The notes under the pieces are model-generated. The model had not been told where the DNA came from. It saw nothing but the letters and a program-made list of their open reading frames with translations, and made no database searches. DNA of 64,000 bases from Paramecium sonneborni (Eukaryota > Ciliophora > Oligohymenophorea > Peniculida > Parameciidae): positions 162,881 through 226,880 of the forward strand of contig CAJJDN010000170.1 of the NCBI GenBank assembly GCA_905182985.1. Reading direction: 5' to 3'. A program made the translations under genes and the position numbers. This document shows positions 59,401 through 64,000 of the stretch, piece by piece (position 1 is the first letter of the stretch; the number at the start of each line of letters is the position of its first letter).

Positions 59401-62400
59401 GTGCCTTCTGTTAGGAATGTATAAACAAATTTGATAATTGTACTTCATGTTATGATGATAGATATTTAGATGGAAATACGTATATATGCACCACTAAAAT
59501 TTTAGGTGGTGCTATAAGTAATGCTAATTTTAACAGTATTAAATTATACATATGACTTTAATGACTTAGTTAAATGTTAAAGTATTAAATTCAATCATTA
59601 TAAGAAAGTCATTATTCTTGCGGATCTTGTGGAGGTATTGAAGAAACAGATTGCCTTACTTGTATGGAAAATGAAAATAGATATTAAGTTCGAAATACTT
59701 GTGTCTGTAAGAATGGATATTTCGATATAGGATTACCTATTTGTGAAAGTACTAATAAATTTTATATAATAGAATGTAGTTATCAATTTAAAGATTATAA
59801 ATCTTAGTCTGATAGCTGTACTTCATCCCAAGATAATACTTTTAGAATAATAATTTCTGGTTTCAATAAATGCTAATGTATTTAAGGATATTATGACGAT
59901 GGATAAAATGAAATTTGTCAAAGTATCTAATACTAAAAATAATTTGCAACGATATTTAAACTAAATGCGAATTTTGCTCTATCGAATCAAATAGAAGTTA
60001 TAATGAACAACTTTTAACATGTGATTGCAATATTGGATATTATGATTCTGGAATAGAAAATTGCGAGAAATGCCACTATTCATATTTAAATTGTAGTTCT
60101 TGTATATCATGTGTAGATTCAAAAAATTCTAATCGATCATTTCATAATAACACTTGTGAGTGTTTATTTGGATATTTTGATAATGGTAAATCAGTAGAGT
60201 GTTAAAAATGTGATATTTAATGTCTAAGTTGTATAGATTAATCTTACCAGTTTCAATCCTGTCCTTAAACAAGAAAAATACAAAGTAATTGCAAATGTGC
60301 AGAGGGTTATTATGATGTAGGCTAGTAACTTTGTTTAAATTGTAATTAAATGTGTATGTTATGTGAATTCACTTCAAATAACTGTACATCTTGTTATAGT
60401 GATTAATATAGAGAACTTAACTTAATTACTAAAACATGTGATTGTTAAATTGGATATACTGAAATAGATGAAGTTTGTTAATAATGTCAATAGAGTTGTT
60501 AAGCATGTTCTTAATCAATTAATAATTGTATTTCTTGTGGTTAATTCTGAATGCTGAAAAATAATACTTGTGTTTGTACTGATGGAATGTTTGAATCTAA
60601 TGTAGATAATTCATGTAAGTTTTGCGATAAAACTTGTTTGACTTGTAGTTTATCTAACACTCATTGTTTATCATGTTCAACTGTTAATTATAGAACATTA
60701 CAACCAGGAAATATATGTGAATGTTTATAAGGATATTTTTGAAGATTCAATAACAAAGAATTGTGAATTATGTGAAAAATCATGTTTAACTTGTTCTTTA
60801 TTTTCTAATAATTGCTTAACATGTGATTTCATTCTTCATTTATCTTTATTATTTAATTAATGTTAATGTTAACAATCATATTACTTTAATTCTTTGAATA
60901 AATAATGTGAATGNTTAGGAATGTATAAACAAATTTGATAATTGTACTTCATGTTATGATGATAGATATTTAGATGGAAATACGTATATATGCACCACTA
61001 AAATTTTAGGTGGTGCTATAAGTAATGCTAATTTTAACAGTATTAAATTATACATATGACTTTAATGACTTAGTTAAATGTTAAAGTATTAAATTCAATC
61101 ATTATAAGAAAGTCATTATTCTTGCGGATCTTGTGGAGGTATTGAAGAAACAGATTGCCTTACTTGTATGGAAAATGAAAATAGATATTAAGTTCGAAAT
61201 ACTTGTGTCTGTAAGAATGGATATTTCGATATAGGATTACCTATTTGTGAAAGTACTAATAAATTTTATATAATAGAATGTAGTTATCAATTTAAAGATT
61301 ATAAATCTTAGTCTGATAGCTGTACTTCATCCCAAGATAATACTTTTAGAATAATAATTTCTGGTTTCAATAAATGCTAATGTATTTAAGGATATTATGA
61401 CGATGGATAAAATGAAATTTGTCAAAGTATCTAATACTAAAAATAATTTGCAACGATATTTAAACTAAATGCGAATTTTGCTCTATCGAATCAAATAGAA
61501 GTTATAATGAACAACTTTTAACATGTGATTGCAATATTGGATATTATGATTCTGGAATAGAAAATTGCGAGAAATGCCACTATTCATATTTAAATTGTAG
61601 TTCTTGTATATCATGTGTAGATTCAAAAAATTCTAATCGATCATTTCATAATAACACTTGTGAGTGTTTATTTGGATATTTTGATAATGGTAAATCAGTA
61701 GAGTGTTAAAAATGTGATATTTAATGTCTAAGTTGTATAGATTAATCTTACCAGTTTCAATCCTGTCCTTAAACAAGAAAAATACAAAGTAATTGCAAAT
61801 GTGCAGAGGGTTATTATGATGTAGGCTAGTAACTTTGTTTAAATTGTAATTAAATGTGTATGTTATGTGAATTCACTTCAAATAACTGTACATCTTGTTA
61901 TAGTGATTAATATAGAGAACTTAACTTAATTACTAAAACATGTGATTGTTAAATTGGATATACTGAAATAGATGAAGTTTGTTAATAATGTCAATAGAGT
62001 TGTTAAGCATGTTCTTAATCAATTAATAATTGTATTTCTTGTGGTTAATTCTGAATGCTGAAAAATAATACTTGTGTTTGTACTGATGGAATGTTTGAAT
62101 CTAATGTAGATAATTCATGTAAGTTTTGCGATAAAACTTGTTTGACTTGTAGTTTATCTAACACTCATTGTTTATCATGTTCAACTGTTAATTATAGAAC
62201 ATTACAACCAGGAAATATATGTGAATGTTTATAAGGATATTTTTGAAGATTCAATAACAAAGAATTGTGAATTATGTGAAAAATCATGTTTAACTTGTTC
62301 TTTATTTTCTAATAATTGCTTAACATGTGATTTCATTCTTCATTTATCTTTATTATTTAATTAATGTTAATGTTAACAATCATATTACTTTAATTCTTTG

Positions 62401-63046
62401 AATAAATAATGTGAATGTAATTATATATTTATTTATATCTAGAATGCAATATTACTTGTCTAGAATGTCCTAATTATAATTAATGTACTTTATGTCGATA
62501 GACAACCAGACACTTAGAATAGGATCAAAAGAAATGTTTGTGTAATGATGGGTTTTATGAGACCAACTATATTCAATTATTTTTTACTATTTTAGAATGC
62601 CATTTTTCATGTGAGACAAGTGAAAATACTAATAGTTATTGTTTAAGTTGCTTAGATGTTTATTAAAGAATATTAATAAATAATAAAAGTTTATGTTTAG
62701 ATGGTTATTACGATGCTGGAACCGAATTATGTTAGAAATGTGTTAATATTTGTAAAACCAGTTAATCTTCTGCCTCAACTTGCTTACCTTGCTTTAATAT
62801 TGAATAATTAAGAATACTATAAGGAGATAAATGTATATGCTAACCTGGTTATTATGATTAAAATACTAATATTTGATATTTGTTTAAGTAATCATATTAA
62901 AATTATATAGAATGCTCAAATGAATGTTTTTAACTTGTGTTGGATTAGCTGATTATTGTACAAACTGTGATACTAATGAATCTAAAAATATTTCAATATT
63001 TAATTTATCTTTTTTAACTTCAAAAAATTGTATTTAAGCAATTTGA
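56482..63046 (+). CDS. Large cysteine-rich (furin-like / growth-factor-receptor-type) surface protein, disabled or misassembled
   Basis: The region encodes many copies of a C-x2-C...C-x-C..GYF...C-x2-C module, for example ECYSEQCKSCETQDKCGIC, ACDYTCGRCQNSQPTGCVAC, TCECLFGYFDNGKSVECQKC and CDKTCLTCSLSNTHCLSC. Such repeats form the extracellular parts of giant surface proteins in Paramecium and Tetrahymena. Many introns of 20-31 nt can be placed, but the first exon and several junctions are unresolved, so start and length are approximate. One in-frame TGA (60548-60550) and apparent single-base slips (60736-60740 T run; 62926-62932) break the frame. About 1.5 kb is repeated around N 60914 by assembly error. 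Ligand and function are unknown. Confidence 0.6.
59411..60913. repeat. Direct repeat, first copy, ending at N 60914 (probable assembly artefact)
   Basis: 1503-bp segment of the cysteine-rich gene that recurs at 60915-62417 (offset 1504), including the same in-frame TGA. Confidence 0.9.
60914..60914. other. Single N between duplicated contig ends
   Basis: Third ambiguous base with the same arrangement as 5693 and 21776. Confidence 0.9.
60915..62417. repeat. Direct repeat, second copy (probable assembly artefact)
   Basis: Second copy of 59411-60913; unique sequence resumes at 62418 and continues the cysteine-rich gene. Confidence 0.9.
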
Positions 63047-64000
63047 TATATAATGTATTAAATTTTAGAATTTTCAACACTTTCAAAAATTCCAGGTAAT
63101 AAATCTTTATCATTGTGTTAATTAATGAATTGATTTATACATACGAAATAAATAACAATAATTTAATATTTTTTAAATTATCCCCTTATAATTGATAGTT
63201 AAAAAATCTAAATTGAATATTGTTTTTTAATTTTCAGTAAAGTTTTATTAACTATTAAACTTAATATGATTTATACCTAAAGTTTATACTATTTTATCAA
63301 AATTTGCTGGCTTGCTGCTATAAAATATATTAAATCAATAATTGATTTATAATGCTTCATCAGGTTTCTAGTTTTTAGTATTAATTTAAACTGATTTATA
63401 AGCTAACTTTTATCTAATTTAAAAACAAATAACTTTTATTTGTTAAATCTAAACTAGACTATTAGAAAATTAATTATTCTACCATTCCATAATTTAAATT
63501 AGTGAAGATACTTTTAATTGCTAACAATTATTGATAAGAAAACAACTTGAAACTTTATTGTTTCCTACATAAATTTTATCTTTATCATATAATTTAAAAC
63601 TCTTTTTTACTAACGATAAAATTTCTTATCAGCTGTTTCACAATTAGGTTAAAAGATTCTATATACTATGTTTATAAAGCTTTCCTTGAGTATAAAAATT
63701 TAAGGCTGAGGTTTTTATATGTATTCCCTCTAATATGAATTTGTTATTTGAAGAAAATCTAATATTCCTATGGAATATTGGAATTATAATCTATCGCTTT
63801 CCATATATTTTAGCTGATTTTTTCAACAAATTATTATTGTCATTAATTTTTATATAATAAATTTGTCACTAAGTTTTTTATAAACCATTTGGCACTATCT
63901 AATGATTAGATTTACAATATAACTTTATATGTAGCAACTTGATCAAGATTGTTATTAATATAAACAAATACTATCATATTATATGTGCAATTAAATAAAT
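63047..64000. other. AT-rich region at right edge, no gene seen
   Basis: About 950 bp with only short frames in the ciliate code on both strands. Confidence 0.55.

Noticed and set aside
1..64000. Reading the window as bacterial or standard-code DNA
   Set aside because: In the standard code no frame exceeds about 110 codons, whereas reading TAA/TAG as Gln yields dozens of recognisable eukaryotic proteins.
1..64000. CRISPR array, transposon, telomere repeat or viral genes
   Set aside because: No spaced direct repeats, transposase or integrase motifs, C4A2/C3A3-type telomere repeats or viral hallmark genes were seen.

Overview
This is macronuclear-type DNA of a ciliate, most likely Paramecium or a close relative. 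The evidence is in the sequence: it is very AT-rich, long reading frames exist only when TAA and TAG are read as glutamine, every gene whose end I could place stops at TGA, and genes are cut by tiny GT...AG introns of about 22-43 nt (mostly 22-32). All coordinates, splice sites and protein lengths were worked out by hand. For most complete genes the spliced length was checked to be a multiple of three with an open frame.

Layout. 0-4.9 kb: N-terminus of a CFAP206-like radial-spoke protein (minus, runs off the left edge), divergent from an anoctamin; then a coiled-coil protein and a small unknown protein. 4.9-8.8 kb: mostly non-coding, with an assembly duplication and a decayed coiled-coil gene. 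8.8-10.8 kb: cyclic-nucleotide-binding protein. 10.8-20.4 kb: five minus-strand genes packed closely: synaptojanin-like SAC/5-phosphatase, a TPR-kinase, a myotubularin with an altered active site, and two coiled-coil proteins. 20.4-23.4 kb: SK-type potassium channel (one false partial copy, one complete). 24-31.7 kb: KATNIP-like gene, SR splicing factor, a small membrane protein, a tRNA-Tyr with an intron, a NEK kinase and a RING-H2 ligase. 32.5-39.2 kb: Rab GTPase, long coiled-coil protein, second NEK kinase with a 21-Gln run written only in TAA. 40.3-50.4 kb: membrane protein, giant coiled-coil protein, divergent LC8-like protein, enkurin, small membrane protein, ULK-like kinase and a canonical LC8. 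51-54.8 kb: secreted H-type-lectin-like protein and a membrane protein with a 7-residue repeat tail. 56.5-63 kb: a large cysteine-rich surface-type gene with disablements.

Theme. Many genes serve cilia (CFAP206, KATNIP, enkurin, LC8, NEK kinases) or membrane signalling and phosphoinositides (anoctamin, SK channel, cyclic-nucleotide-binding protein, SAC/5-phosphatase, myotubularin, Rab). Clustering is probably ordinary ciliate gene density rather than operons.

Quality warning. Three single N characters (5693, 21776, 60914) each sit between two copies of the same sequence (993, 1150 and 1503 bp; boundaries and landmark positions checked, not every base). These look like unmerged contig ends, so the apparent tandem duplications and partial gene copies beside them should not be read as biology. 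No transposon, CRISPR array, prophage or telomeric repeat was seen.
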